From the NCBI RefSeq assembly GCF_014217835.1, contig NZ_CP055263.1, positions 3,723,501 through 3,787,500 of the forward strand: a DNA stretch of 64,000 nucleotides. The letters are read 5' to 3'. The translations under genes were made by a program, and so were the position numbers. The stretch comes from Metabacillus sp. KUDC1714 (GTDB lineage: Bacteria; Bacillota; Bacilli; Bacillales; Bacillaceae). The notes below the pieces were generated by a model. It searched no databases and was not told where the DNA came from. It saw nothing but the letters and a program-made list of their open reading frames with translations. Below, one piece after another: positions 47,282 to 56,922 of the stretch (the first letter of the stretch is position 1; the number at the start of each line of letters is the position of its first letter).

Positions 47282-48604
47282 ATGAAAAAGCTTTTCACTT
47301 TATCGATGATTTCTTTATTGATTTTTGTTTTGGCAGCATGTAATAAGCCGGGTGCTCCTACAGCTGGAGAAACTTCAAATGAAGCATCTGAAGGAAGTAA
47401 AACAAATGAAACTGCTACAGAAGAAATAGTACCTGAAGAAGACGCTAAACTTGTTTTATGGGATAACGGGGATGAAGAAGGTGAATGGGCAAAATATGTT
47501 GCCAAGAAATTCACAGAAGAATATGGGGTTCCAGTTAAATATGAAACTGTCTCCCATACTGATGCACCTGGAAAGTTGAAAACAGATGGACCAGCAGGGA
47601 TAGGTGCAGATGTATTTAATGCAGCACATGATCATGTCGGTGCTATGGTTACCTCAGGACTTATTTATGATAATTATTTTGCAAAAGAATATAAAGAACG
47701 CTTTTTGGAAAGTGCGGTTACAGCGGTATCTGCTAAAGATGAAGACGAATTAAAAATGTATGGTTTTCCTTTAAACATCGAAGGAATTGCACTTTATTAT
47801 AATAAAGATTTATTAGCAGAAATGGGATTTGAGCCAGCAAAAACAATGGATGAATTAATCGAACAATCAAAAGCATTTATGGATAAAAATCCAGGTTCAT
47901 ATGGTTTCATGATCGAACCAGGCAATTTCTACTTAGTTTATGGATTTGTTGGAGGATATAGTGATTTTATTTTTGGTGACAACAACACGGATCCAAGTGA
48001 AATTGGATTAAACAACGAAGGATCACTAAAGGCTGCAAGCTTAATGGAACGTATTCGTGATGAAATCTTGCCTATGAAAAAAGAAGATATTACAGGTGAT
48101 GTTATTACTTCACATTTTAATGAAGGAAAACTATTATATTATTTTTCTGGTCCTTGGGCTGCTAAAGGACACGAAGAAGCTGATGTTAATTTTGGTGTTT
48201 CAACATTACCAAAACTCGAAAATGGTGAAGTTCCACAAACCTTCACAGGAACAAAAGGCTATTATGTAAACGCTTATAGTAAATATCCACAGGCTGCTAC
48301 TTTATTAGCAAAATTTGCTACAAGTGATGAAATGCTATTAAAACGTTATGAACTTACAGGTCAACTACCTGCATCAAACGGATTAGTCGAGAATGAAACC
48401 ATTAAGTCAAATGAATTAAATAGTGCATTCTTAGAGCAGGCGAAGTATTCAATTCCAATGCCAAATATTACTGAAATGCAAACTGTCTGGGGTGGAATGG
48501 AAGTGGCATATACAGCAATTTGGAATAATGCCGCTGAACCTAAAGCTTCACTTGATAAAGGAGTACAGCAAATAAAAGAAGCAATTGAATCACAAACAAA
48601 ATAG
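47282..48604 (+). CDS. mdxE: maltodextrin-binding lipoprotein
   Basis: A 440-residue MalE-type binding protein. The signal peptide ends in the lipobox LAAC (Cys20), followed by a Thr/Glu-rich linker and KLVLWDNGDEEGEW. MalE-like features include MYGFPLNIEGIALYYNKDLL and YYFSGPWAAKGHE. It binds maltodextrins outside the membrane and delivers them to MdxFG. The ATG at 47282 follows GGGTGGGG. Four LacI-type operators lie upstream, and a stem-loop separates it from mdxF. Confidence 0.9.
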   Translation: MKKLFTLSMISLLIFVLAACNKPGAPTAGETSNEASEGSKTNETATEEIVPEEDAKLVLWDNGDEEGEWAKYVAKKFTEEYGVPVKYETVSHTDAPGKLKTDGPAGIGADVFNAAHDHVGAMVTSGLIYDNYFAKEYKERFLESAVTAVSAKDEDELKMYGFPLNIEGIALYYNKDLLAEMGFEPAKTMDELIEQSKAFMDKNPGSYGFMIEPGNFYLVYGFVGGYSDFIFGDNNTDPSEIGLNNEGSLKAASLMERIRDEILPMKKEDITGDVITSHFNEGKLLYYFSGPWAAKGHEEADVNFGVSTLPKLENGEVPQTFTGTKGYYVNAYSKYPQAATLLAKFATSDEMLLKRYELTGQLPASNGLVENETIKSNELNSAFLEQAKYSIPMPNITEMQTVWGGMEVAYTAIWNNAAEPKASLDKGVQQIKEAIESQTK

Positions 48605-48610
48605 GAATGC

Positions 48611-48666
48611 AATGAGAGGGAGACTCGGGTAAACAAGAGTCATATCCATTGAGTCACCCTCTCATT
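48611..48666 (+). promoter_or_regulatory. intercistronic hairpin mdxE-mdxF
   Basis: AATGAGAGGG-A-GACTC pairs with GAGTC-A-CCCTCTCATT, 15 bp with one A-A mismatch. There is no T-run. It probably protects the mdxE message or attenuates read-through into the permeases. Confidence 0.6.
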
Positions 48667-48688
48667 TCCATTAAAAGGAGGGTGAACC

Positions 48689-50104
48689 ATGAGTTCTTTA
48701 GCACGTGATCGAAACTATGAACAAAAAATCCGTAAGGAAAGCAATGCTAAAAAAGCAAACAAATCTTTAAAAATACCAACACCACCTAATCGAACTTTTC
48801 TAACAAAGCCAAGAATTAGTGCTTTTCTATCTTTAATATTTATGGGGCTTGGCCAGTTGTATAATCGACAAATCGTAAAAGGTTTAATTTATATTGCTTT
48901 GGAATTATATCTACTTCTTTTTTGGACTGTTCCTTTTCAATGGGCTATGTGGGGGCTAACAACATTAGGAGAAACTCCACAATCAAGAGATGGATTTAAA
49001 ATTGTTCAAGGTGATCACTCTATTTTCTTAATGATCGAAGGGATTTTATTTTTAATTTCTTTCTTGCTATTCCTATGGTTCTACTATTTGAACATCCGCG
49101 ATGCGTATAAGGTTGCGGTAAAGAATGAAAAGGGAATAAAGCCTAACGGAGCAAAAGCGATGTTTAAAAACATATGGGAAAACGGCTTTCCCTATATTTT
49201 ATTAACTCCGTCTGTCTTGTTTACTTCTTTCTTAACTATTCTTCCCTTGTTATTTGGAATCTTAATTGCTTTTACGAATTACTCAGCACCCAATCATTTA
49301 CCACCAAAGCATTTAGTTGATTGGGTTGGTTTTGATACATTTATTCAGCTATTTCAAATGAAAACTTGGAGTACAACTTTCTATGGTGTTTTTTCATGGA
49401 CAGTGGTATGGGCAGTAATATCAACAATTACAACCTTCTTCTTAGGACTAATATTTGCTGTATTACTAAATCAAAAAGGAATAAAATTTAAGAAGTTTTG
49501 GCGAAGCATGTTTATCTTACCTTGGGCAATTCCACAATTTGTTTCAATATTAATTATGAGAAATATTTTTAATGGTGAATTTGGTCCATTAAACCGTTAT
49601 TTAATAGAATTAGGTGTTATTCAAGGAGCAATCCCTTGGCTGTCAGATCCGTTTTTGGCAAAAGTAACGCTAATTGTTGTAAACATGTGGTTTGGCTTTC
49701 CCTTCTGGATGGTTTTGATGAGCGGTGTATTAACTAGTATTGATAAAGAAGTATATGAAGCAGCAGAAGTTGACGGTGCGACACAATTTCAAAGGTTTTG
49801 GAAAATTACCATGCCATTAATCATGTTTGCTACAGCACCTCTTGCAATCATGTCTTTTGCAGGAAACTTTAACAACTTTAATATTATTTATTTAATGACT
49901 GAAGGTGGACCGGTTAACATGGATTATTCATATGCGGGGTCTACCGATATTTTAATCAGTTGGATTTATAAATTAACACTTGATAATAGTCAATTTGCAG
50001 TAGCTTCTGTTGTCTCTATCTTAATCTTTATTGTGATTGCTACTTTCTCAATTATTAACTTTCGAAGAACAAGAGCATTTAAAGAGGAGGATATGATGTC
50101 ATGA
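48689..50104 (+). CDS. mdxF: maltodextrin ABC permease (MalF type)
   Basis: A 471-residue permease, longer than typical because of an N-terminal extension with two extra helices (RISAFLSLIFMGLGQLYNRQ) before the MalF core, as is usual for MdxF. The EAA loop is VYEAAEVDGATQFQRFWKIT. It forms the channel with MdxG. The ATG at 48689 follows AAAAGGAGGGTG. It overlaps mdxG by 4 bases (ATGA). Confidence 0.9.
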   Translation: MSSLARDRNYEQKIRKESNAKKANKSLKIPTPPNRTFLTKPRISAFLSLIFMGLGQLYNRQIVKGLIYIALELYLLLFWTVPFQWAMWGLTTLGETPQSRDGFKIVQGDHSIFLMIEGILFLISFLLFLWFYYLNIRDAYKVAVKNEKGIKPNGAKAMFKNIWENGFPYILLTPSVLFTSFLTILPLLFGILIAFTNYSAPNHLPPKHLVDWVGFDTFIQLFQMKTWSTTFYGVFSWTVVWAVISTITTFFLGLIFAVLLNQKGIKFKKFWRSMFILPWAIPQFVSILIMRNIFNGEFGPLNRYLIELGVIQGAIPWLSDPFLAKVTLIVVNMWFGFPFWMVLMSGVLTSIDKEVYEAAEVDGATQFQRFWKITMPLIMFATAPLAIMSFAGNFNNFNIIYLMTEGGPVNMDYSYAGSTDILISWIYKLTLDNSQFAVASVVSILIFIVIATFSIINFRRTRAFKEEDMMS

Positions 50105-50940
50105 TGGATGTTAGTTTAAAAAAGAAACTTAGCCATATAATGATTTATTCAATTTTAACGATTACAACTATCTTAATCCTATATCCTGTTATTTGGATTA
50201 TTACTGGCTCATTGAACCCAGGTGATTCCTTATTCTCAACACGAATCATACCAGAATCATTATCACTTGCACATTATGAGTATTTATTTAAAGAAACAGA
50301 TTATTTATTGTGGTATAAAAACACACTTAAAATTGCATTTTGGAATATGGTTTTTTCAACCTTTTTAGTGGTTACTGCAGCATATGCCTTTTCAAGATTT
50401 CGTTTTCCAGGTAGAAAGCAAGGGCTAATGACAATGCTTGTTTTGCAAATGTTTCCTGGGTTTATGGGGATGATTGCAATCTACATTCTATTATTGCAAA
50501 TGAACTTATTAGACAATCATTGGGGGTTAATTCTTGTATATGCAGGTGGATCCATTCCCTTTGGTGCATGGCTTGTTAAGGGGTACTTTGATGGTCTACC
50601 CAAAAGTCTTGAGGAAGCAGCAAAAATTGATGGTGCAAGCCATGTGAAGATTTTTTATAAAATCATGATGCCACTTTCAAAACCAGTTTTAGTATTTATT
50701 GCAGTAACAAACTTTATCGGACCATGGATGGATTTTATCTTTGCCCAACTAGTCCTAAGATCGAGTGAAAAGAAAACATTGGCTGTTGGCCTATTTGAAA
50801 TGGTCACAGGACGTGGAAATTCTGAATTTACAAACTTTGCAGCTGGTGCCGTACTAGTTGCTGTACCAATTACAATTTTATTTTTTATCTTCCAAGATCA
50901 CCTAACTGAAGGACTGAAAGCGGGGGCAAATAAAGGGTAA
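50101..50940 (+). CDS. mdxG: maltodextrin ABC permease (MalG type)
   Basis: A 279-residue six-helix permease with EAA loop SLEEAAKIDGASHVKIFYKI. It begins inside the mdxF stop codon (ATGA overlap); an ATG at 50104 is equally possible. No malL, pgcM or yvdK homologue follows, so the locus is shorter than in B. subtilis and relies on NplT for degradation. The ATPase is not encoded here. Confidence 0.9.
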   Translation: MMDVSLKKKLSHIMIYSILTITTILILYPVIWIITGSLNPGDSLFSTRIIPESLSLAHYEYLFKETDYLLWYKNTLKIAFWNMVFSTFLVVTAAYAFSRFRFPGRKQGLMTMLVLQMFPGFMGMIAIYILLLQMNLLDNHWGLILVYAGGSIPFGAWLVKGYFDGLPKSLEEAAKIDGASHVKIFYKIMMPLSKPVLVFIAVTNFIGPWMDFIFAQLVLRSSEKKTLAVGLFEMVTGRGNSEFTNFAAGAVLVAVPITILFFIFQDHLTEGLKAGANKG

Positions 50941-50960
50941 TTGTTTGAGGACAAATTTTT

Positions 50961-51018
50961 GGGGACAGTCCCTCAATGCGTTAACGTTGTAACGCAGTGG
51001 GGGACTGTCCCCCATTTT
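50961..51018 (+). repeat. GGGGACAGTCCC stem-loop repeat, copy 2, acting as terminator
   Basis: GGGGACAGTCCC pairs with GGGACTGTCCCC, and an inner stem TGCGTTA/TAACGCA caps it, followed by a T-run. It terminates mdxG and touches the 3' end of yndM. The outer arms match copy 1 at 38296. Confidence 0.85.
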
Positions 51019-51471
51019 TTATTTATCCTTCTTCGTTAAATCTCTAATATCTTCTTCTTCCGCAAATTCCGTACCAAACGCCAGCGTAGGATTCATACCG
51101 GTACTTCTTCTTTCAGTTGTTTGTCCAACAGTAATGCGATCCTGTAAAAATAAATGAACAAAAACTTCGGCTACAGTCACGATTGTTGCAGAGATAATAC
51201 TTCCCCAGCCAATTTGTAGATAATTGTCTAGAAGGATACTCCCGAATATCCACACGCTCAAGTAGGTTAACAAGAAATCTGTAACGGCAGCTGCTCGTTT
51301 CCCTAGTTGTGGTAGAATAATTAGCTCTCCTAATACATAAGAAGCAATCGTAACAAATAGACTGAAAGTGAGAATATCAACAAACGTCGCGTCAAAGAAT
51401 AAATCAAGACCAAGTCCAAAAGCAAGCAAACAGGTCACAAATTTTATAAGTAATATTGTTATTTGTCTCAT
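51019..51471 (-). CDS. yndM: YndM-family (DUF2512) membrane protein
   Basis: A 150-residue protein with four transmembrane segments (residues about 1-110) and an acidic cytoplasmic tail ending EEEDIRDLTKKDK. It matches the DUF2512/YndM family, whose role is unknown and which is limited mostly to Bacillaceae. The ATG at 51471 follows GGGAGG with 7 bases of spacing. It converges with the mdx operon. Confidence 0.8.
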   Translation of the reverse strand: MRQITILLIKFVTCLLAFGLGLDLFFDATFVDILTFSLFVTIASYVLGELIILPQLGKRAAAVTDFLLTYLSVWIFGSILLDNYLQIGWGSIISATIVTVAEVFVHLFLQDRITVGQTTERRSTGMNPTLAFGTEFAEEEDIRDLTKKDK

Positions 51472-51740
51472 GATAAAACCTCCCGTTTATAGTTTAGATC
51501 AAAATTTGATTGTTCATACATTCCAAGAGACAAATTAGACGAAAGATTAATACGAATCTCTCTAAGGGAGGTAGCGAGGAATAATTATTTACACCGATTA
51601 GATATATAATCTTTCAAGGTGTAAGCATATTACCTGATTAAGATACCCTTTAGAATAGCAGGATTTTTGATAATATTGAAATGGCTAAAATGCACCAAGA
51701 TCACAAATACTATATATACTCTGTTAATAAGGAGCTTTAT

Positions 51741-51977
51741 ATGAAAATAACTAGTATTGTCATTTTTTTGTTTTTTTTAAGTGTTGGAACAAATGTTTTT
51801 ATGGACAAAGGTATCGGTTTAAGTAATTCACAGCTACTAGCCCATCAACTAAGTCCATTTTGGACGATGGGTGTAGGAGAATATTTTATGCTTATATTTC
51901 TTTTAGGAATTATAATAGGCCAGCCAATTTATTACAATATTAAAAATAAAGAACGTAATGAAGATGGATCTAATTAA
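51741..51977 (+). CDS. small two-helix membrane protein
   Basis: A 78-residue protein with an N-terminal hydrophobic segment (about 4-22) and a second near 46-64 (FMLIFLLGIIIGQPIYYN), then a charged tail. The ATG at 51741 follows AAGGAG with 6 bases of spacing; the frame is open for 20 codons more upstream. Its stop overlaps the 3' end of the converging germination permease gene by 8 bases. Function unknown. Confidence 0.6.
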   Translation: MKITSIVIFLFFLSVGTNVFMDKGIGLSNSQLLAHQLSPFWTMGVGEYFMLIFLLGIIIGQPIYYNIKNKERNEDGSN

Positions 51978-53070
51978 GTTTATTTTTTAATCGATTTCGA
52001 ACTGTTGCGATGATTAGCAGTATCAATGGGATTATAAAGAAAAATAATGGATGATAATATCGTAATACATTCCTTGCTTCTTCCATGTATTCTGAAAAAT
52101 TAGAAGCAATCATCATGGATGAAAAGACGATAATACCACCAACAGGAAATAAAATTTGTTGATGATTATTCAACTTGAATAGATCAACTACACTAATAAC
52201 CGTAACATATAAAAATATGGAAGCTTTGAAAAACACCGTTATAAATAGCGTGAAAACAACAATTGCATCAAGCCTTTGAATAAATTCTAAGAGGTTCACT
52301 TTGCCAATTGTTGTTAGCGTAGGAAAAGTTGTTCTTTCCATTACATCTACTCCAAGGACAGCAATATTTATACTTGCTGTCCAACTTAAAACAATACCTC
52401 CTGCTAACAATGCAGTTAGCCATACTTTTTTTACAGAGCCTGGTTTATTTAAATAAGGAAGGATCATGGTAAATACAATTAATTCACCAAACGGATGAGA
52501 GGTAATATCAAAGCCAGCTGTATGGATGATTGGTTTCCAGCCATCCTCTAGAAAAGGTCGTAAATGATTTAAATTGATACTTCCTGAAACAAGAATGAAA
52601 AAGTTTGCTGCAATGCCAAACAATAGTAATATGATAATAAATACTTCTGCTGTTCTGCCAAGTACTTCAATACCTAGATAAAGCACATAACAAATCACAA
52701 GAACAAATGAAATATGAATTGCTAACAGTGGTGTTTCTGTCATTGTCGATGACACAAGCAATTCGCTGAAATCACGAACCTGCCTAGATGTAATGTATAA
52801 AAAGTAGATAATATATAATACACCAATAAACCACCCTAAATATTTACCTACTATTTTTTGTGTATATCCAGTAAGTGGTAATGTAGGATATTGGCGAAAT
52901 AGACGATAATAAATAAAAAATAGGACAATTCCACTGAATGTACCTAAAAGTATGGCTAACCAGGCGTCTTTTTTTGCGCCTATCCCATAACTTACAACTA
53001 GGGAAGTACCCATCTCAAACATAAACATCATAGCAAAGAGTTGAATAACACTTAACTTGGCTTTTTCCAT
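51970..53070 (-). CDS. spore germination permease, GerB family
   Basis: A 366-residue membrane protein with ten transmembrane segments of the endospore germination APC group. It is the B subunit of a nutrient germinant receptor in the inner spore membrane and likely forms the ligand-binding channel part. The ATG at 53070 is preferred because GGGG lies 9 bases upstream; the frame is open 5 codons further. It is the last gene of an A-C-B operon. Confidence 0.87.
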   Translation of the reverse strand: MEKAKLSVIQLFAMMFMFEMGTSLVVSYGIGAKKDAWLAILLGTFSGIVLFFIYYRLFRQYPTLPLTGYTQKIVGKYLGWFIGVLYIIYFLYITSRQVRDFSELLVSSTMTETPLLAIHISFVLVICYVLYLGIEVLGRTAEVFIIILLLFGIAANFFILVSGSINLNHLRPFLEDGWKPIIHTAGFDITSHPFGELIVFTMILPYLNKPGSVKKVWLTALLAGGIVLSWTASINIAVLGVDVMERTTFPTLTTIGKVNLLEFIQRLDAIVVFTLFITVFFKASIFLYVTVISVVDLFKLNNHQQILFPVGGIIVFSSMMIASNFSEYMEEARNVLRYYHPLFFFIIPLILLIIATVRNRLKNKLN

Positions 53071-53103
53071 ATTCAAGAACCCCAATTTCCTAAAAATCTA
53101 AGC

Positions 53104-54303
53104 TTATTTTATATATGATTTTGTGCTCATGCCTGTCCGACGTATGATTGATTGTACAGAAACATTAATTTCTGTTTCAGGAAAGATTTCATCTTCCCAT
53201 TTGTCTTCTATTTCTTTCCATAGTTGTTTATCTGCAATATTCACGTATTCACTAAAACCAAAAATATCGCTCTTTTCCTCTTGGGCCACTTTTAAAGTTG
53301 ATATGATTTCTTCCTTTATTTCTTCATTTAACTTCTTTTCAAGCTCTTCAATCGTTTTATTTTTACTTAAATCAATGGAGCAAAGATTCTCAGAGACAGC
53401 TCCTTCAGTTTGAATTGAAACGTTGAGTATTGGTGTTTGGTTTTTTATTCTAACTTTAATGTTTGTTTTTGATGAAATAATCTCAATACCGATTGCTTCT
53501 TTTTGCTTCTGACAATCAAGAGTCATAGTGGTTCTATTTAATTTATTTTTGATCCAAGTAACACCATGTGCAGCATCTTTTTCCAACCATTTATCAAGTT
53601 TACCTTCTTTCATGATCGCCAAGCCTCTTGTTTCTATAAAAGTTTCCGGTGAAATTTGTTGGATATTCGTCCCAGCATTCCCTTTTTCAGCTGAACCGTT
53701 AATTTGAATTCCTGGAATAGTTAGACTACCATTATTTAATTTTGCAATTACCTCATCAGCTCGTACAGGTAAATACTCTCCCCATATTATTTCAGAGGAT
53801 TCTAAGCTTGCAACCATTTTTGCAGTTGGAATTGGTATTAATGAAGTTGATATTTTTAAAGCATTTTCCGCTGTATTATCCCTTACAATGACAATTGGAA
53901 AAAGTTCACGAAAATAGGCATCACGCTCTATTAGATCCAACAAATCCAAAATTCCTTCTTTCGCTAATTCTTCGCTAATAATCATGATTTGGATGTGAGG
54001 GAAAAACAGTTCATTTGGTGCTTTTAATGATACTTTGTGAAATGCTTCTTTCAGAGTACTCCCTGTAGCTGAATATGTTGTAACAGGTGTAGCTTGAACT
54101 TTCCCTCCTTGTTGGCCTCCGGCGATCTGAGAAGGATTGATAATTTGAACAGTTGTACGATATCTATCATCGACTGAGTCACCACCTTTATCAATCCCGA
54201 TCCCCGAAACTATACTAAGATCTTGTAGCTCGGCACTATCCCAGCAGCCTGATAAACAGATAAGTGATAGTGCTAAAACAAACATATAAGGTTTATGTTT
54301 CAT
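53104..54303 (-). CDS. spore germination lipoprotein, GerC family
   Basis: A 399-residue lipoprotein. The signal peptide ends in LSGCWDSAEL, with the GCWD motif that marks GerC proteins, then VSGIGIDKGG. It is the C subunit of the germinant receptor, anchored on the outer face of the inner spore membrane. The ATG at 54303 follows GAGGG with 6 bases of spacing. It lies 24 bases after the A gene and 33 before the B gene. Confidence 0.9.
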   Translation of the reverse strand: MKHKPYMFVLALSLICLSGCWDSAELQDLSIVSGIGIDKGGDSVDDRYRTTVQIINPSQIAGGQQGGKVQATPVTTYSATGSTLKEAFHKVSLKAPNELFFPHIQIMIISEELAKEGILDLLDLIERDAYFRELFPIVIVRDNTAENALKISTSLIPIPTAKMVASLESSEIIWGEYLPVRADEVIAKLNNGSLTIPGIQINGSAEKGNAGTNIQQISPETFIETRGLAIMKEGKLDKWLEKDAAHGVTWIKNKLNRTTMTLDCQKQKEAIGIEIISSKTNIKVRIKNQTPILNVSIQTEGAVSENLCSIDLSKNKTIEELEKKLNEEIKEEIISTLKVAQEEKSDIFGFSEYVNIADKQLWKEIEDKWEDEIFPETEINVSVQSIIRRTGMSTKSYIK

Positions 54304-54327
54304 TAAAATCCCTCTCTGATCCAATGT

Positions 54328-55899
54328 TTAATTTCTATTTTTTCTCTTTTGACTAATAAGTTGTGGACGCTTGGACATAAAAGGTTTTGGTAAGCGTAAA
54401 ATCGCATCCTGTTGATCAGTAATAATTAAGGGAGCAAATGGAGCTAAATATGGAATTCCAAATGACCTCAGACTCACTGTATGTGCAACCAATAGTATGA
54501 CACCTAATCCAATCCCATAAAGTCCAAAGGTACTTGCTAATATCATCATCATAAATCGAAGTAATCGAGTTGCATCTGTTAGTGAATAATGGGGGATTGT
54601 AAAGCTGGCAATTGCTGTTGCAGCAACAACAATGACCATCGCACTTGACACAATCCCAGCAGAAACCGCTGCTTCCCCTAATACGAGTGCACCCACAATT
54701 GAAACTGCTTGGCCAACAGGTCGAGGCATTCGCACACCAGCTTCACGTAACACTTCAAAAGTAAATTCCATTAGTAGTGCCTCGATAATAATAGGGAATG
54801 GAATAGATTGTCTCTGTGCAGCTATATTAATTAGCAAGGGAGTTGGAATTAATTCAGGGTGAAACGAAACAAATGCAATGAAAAGGGATGGACCAAGTAA
54901 AGTGATCAAAAAAGAAACAATTCTAATAAATCTTAAAAACCCAGAAATACTCCAACGTAAATAATAATCTTCTGCTGTTTGAATAAATTGATTCCAGGTT
55001 GCTGGAACGATCAAAGGGTTCGGTGTTCCATCAACAAAAATAGCCACACGTCCTTCAAGTAAGTTACCTGTAACCACATCAGGACGTTCTGTCACAAAGA
55101 TTGTAGGCCAGGGAGTGTACACATCATCTGTAATCCATTCTTCAATAGTGTTGGAACCAAGAATTTCATCAACATCAATCTTATCAAGACGTTCTCTTAC
55201 TTCGTTAAGTAGCTTATCGCTAACAATACCATTTAAATACATAATACCAATCTCTGTTTGCGTAATCTTTCCTAGCCTTCTTGTTTCTAGCCATAGATTT
55301 GGACTTTTAATTCTCCGACGTACCATGGATGTATTTGTAATAAGAGATTCAGTAAAACTCTCTTTTGGTCCACGAACCGAAGATTCTGCAGTAGGTTCTG
55401 ATATTGAACGTAACTCTCCACCTTGAGAAGCACAGTTCAAAGCCTCAGATGAACCATCAACTAGAACAATTGTTTGTCCAGAGAGTAGATTTGAAAGCAA
55501 GTTTTTCATATCTGAAACAATTTCAACACTTGTAATTGTAATAATATGATCTTTTATATATGTCCCTAATTTATTTGGTGACAAAGGCTCTTCAAGATTA
55601 TTGATATTAGTATCATTCATGAGTTTTTCAATAATAAAGTTCCCCATGATTTCCTTATCAATTAATCCGTTTACATAAATAGAAGCAACATTATGTAACA
55701 ATGGTTTTCCCATGCTAAATTCACGAATGATTAAATCACCGCTATTTCCAAAAGCTTGTTTAATGTGTTGAATATTGGTATCAATTGAAGAACTTAGCTC
55801 TTCTGGATATTGTGTATTATTTGTATCATCAAAGCTTACCTTTTGTTGCATCTTTTCTTTTTTTTGTATTTTGAATAAACGGTTCCACGCACTTTTCAT
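54328..55899 (-). CDS. spore germination protein, GerA family
   Basis: A 523-residue protein with a soluble N-terminal domain (about 1-310, including FGNSGDLIIREFSMG and VDGTPNPLIVP) and five or six C-terminal transmembrane segments (LGPSLFIAFVSFHPELIPT, PHYSLTDATRLLRF). It is the A subunit of a germinant receptor. The start is uncertain: ATG 55899 has GGAG 12 bases upstream, while in-frame GTG 55917 overlaps that site. It is the first gene of the operon, probably under a forespore sigma factor, but no clear promoter was seen. Confidence 0.88.
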   Translation of the reverse strand: MKSAWNRLFKIQKKEKMQQKVSFDDTNNTQYPEELSSSIDTNIQHIKQAFGNSGDLIIREFSMGKPLLHNVASIYVNGLIDKEIMGNFIIEKLMNDTNINNLEEPLSPNKLGTYIKDHIITITSVEIVSDMKNLLSNLLSGQTIVLVDGSSEALNCASQGGELRSISEPTAESSVRGPKESFTESLITNTSMVRRRIKSPNLWLETRRLGKITQTEIGIMYLNGIVSDKLLNEVRERLDKIDVDEILGSNTIEEWITDDVYTPWPTIFVTERPDVVTGNLLEGRVAIFVDGTPNPLIVPATWNQFIQTAEDYYLRWSISGFLRFIRIVSFLITLLGPSLFIAFVSFHPELIPTPLLINIAAQRQSIPFPIIIEALLMEFTFEVLREAGVRMPRPVGQAVSIVGALVLGEAAVSAGIVSSAMVIVVAATAIASFTIPHYSLTDATRLLRFMMMILASTFGLYGIGLGVILLVAHTVSLRSFGIPYLAPFAPLIITDQQDAILRLPKPFMSKRPQLISQKRKNRN

Positions 55900-56090
55900 T
55901 TTTTTCAAACACTCCACTTAAAAAACTAATTGAATAATTATCTTATCTTGTCCTTTTTTTGTGTGTTCATACATTTTTTTCCTGTGGGTTATGCTTAATT
56001 CTTGAAGAATCCTATATAATGCATAATAGCGTTTTCATCTGCTATAATTAACTAAATTATTTGCATTATTACTAGAAGGAGTTGTCCAAA

Positions 56091-56489
56091 ATGATCAATA
56101 TAGAAAGCATCCACCATGTTAGTCTTTCAGTGACCGATTTACAGAAGGCAAAACATTTTTATGGTACACTACTAGGTTTCCAAGAATTGGAAAGACCAAA
56201 TTTTGATTTTCCAGGAGCTTGGTATCAAGTGGGAAACCAACAGCTTCATTTAATTGTATACAAAGATTCTTCAACGTTACGTACAGAGCAAACGATTAAT
56301 TCTAAAGATGGACATTTAGCTATACGTGTGAAAGATTATGGTGAAACATTGAACCATTTAAAGGAGTTAGGAATTGAAATAACAGAAAAACCGAATAGTA
56401 AAAGTGGCTTTGCGCAAATTTTCTGTATGGATCCCGATTTGAATTTAATTGAGTTTAATGTTGATCAAAAGGATCTTGTCGAAATCTAA
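56091..56489 (+). CDS. VOC-family protein (glyoxalase/dioxygenase fold)
   Basis: A 132-residue single-domain VOC protein. Potential metal ligands are His in SIHHVSLSV, His in QQLHLIVY and Glu in NLIEFNV. It could be a glyoxalase I-like or thiol-transferase-like enzyme; the neighbouring bacillithiol genes make a thiol-dependent role conceivable. The ATG at 56091 follows AAGGAG with 9 bases of spacing. An extended -10 (TGCTATAAT, 56040-56048) lies upstream. Confidence 0.8.
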   Translation: MINIESIHHVSLSVTDLQKAKHFYGTLLGFQELERPNFDFPGAWYQVGNQQLHLIVYKDSSTLRTEQTINSKDGHLAIRVKDYGETLNHLKELGIEITEKPNSKSGFAQIFCMDPDLNLIEFNVDQKDLVEI

Positions 56490-56568
56490 AAAACTATAAA
56501 GTTGATTATTTCTTAGGGTAAACTTCCTGCTTTTTTCCTTTTACAATTTAGAGTGGAGGTGTTTTACA

Positions 56569-56880
56569 ATGGTACCAATTCATTCTCAATCTCTTTTAGA
56601 TAAACTCCAACAATGGCTCGGAACAAATATTTATCTTCACATTGAGATAAATCCTGGTGGTTACTTTAGAAATGGAAAAGCTACTTTATCAAATGTACAT
56701 GTAAAAGGAGATCAATCATTTCGTGTTTTTTTAGAGATGGATCAGCAACAATCAATTATCCATGTTGATGATCTAACCCATATGTCAATATCCGAAGAAT
56801 TGGTTGTAATCAGTGGTTATGATCATGTTGACCGCCTTGCTCGGACACTTGAAATAAGTTCTAAACCATTTGTACTTTAA
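56569..56880 (+). CDS. yojF: YojF-family protein (DUF1806)
   Basis: A 103-residue protein matching YojF/DUF1806, including GYFRNGKATLSNVHVKGD and GYDHVDRLARTL. In B. subtilis yojF is next to bshB2 (yojG), as here. Its function is not established; the constant pairing suggests a helper of BshB2. The ATG at 56569 follows GTGGAGGTG. Confidence 0.85.
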   Translation: MVPIHSQSLLDKLQQWLGTNIYLHIEINPGGYFRNGKATLSNVHVKGDQSFRVFLEMDQQQSIIHVDDLTHMSISEELVVISGYDHVDRLARTLEISSKPFVL

Positions 56881-56922
56881 TCAATAGGCTTCATTATTTT
56901 AGGGAAAAGAAGGGGTTTAATG

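Noticed and set aside
55918..56040. Sigma-G promoter for the germination operon
   Set aside because: Some similarity to the -35 and -10 elements was visible on the minus strand, but no pair matched with correct spacing.
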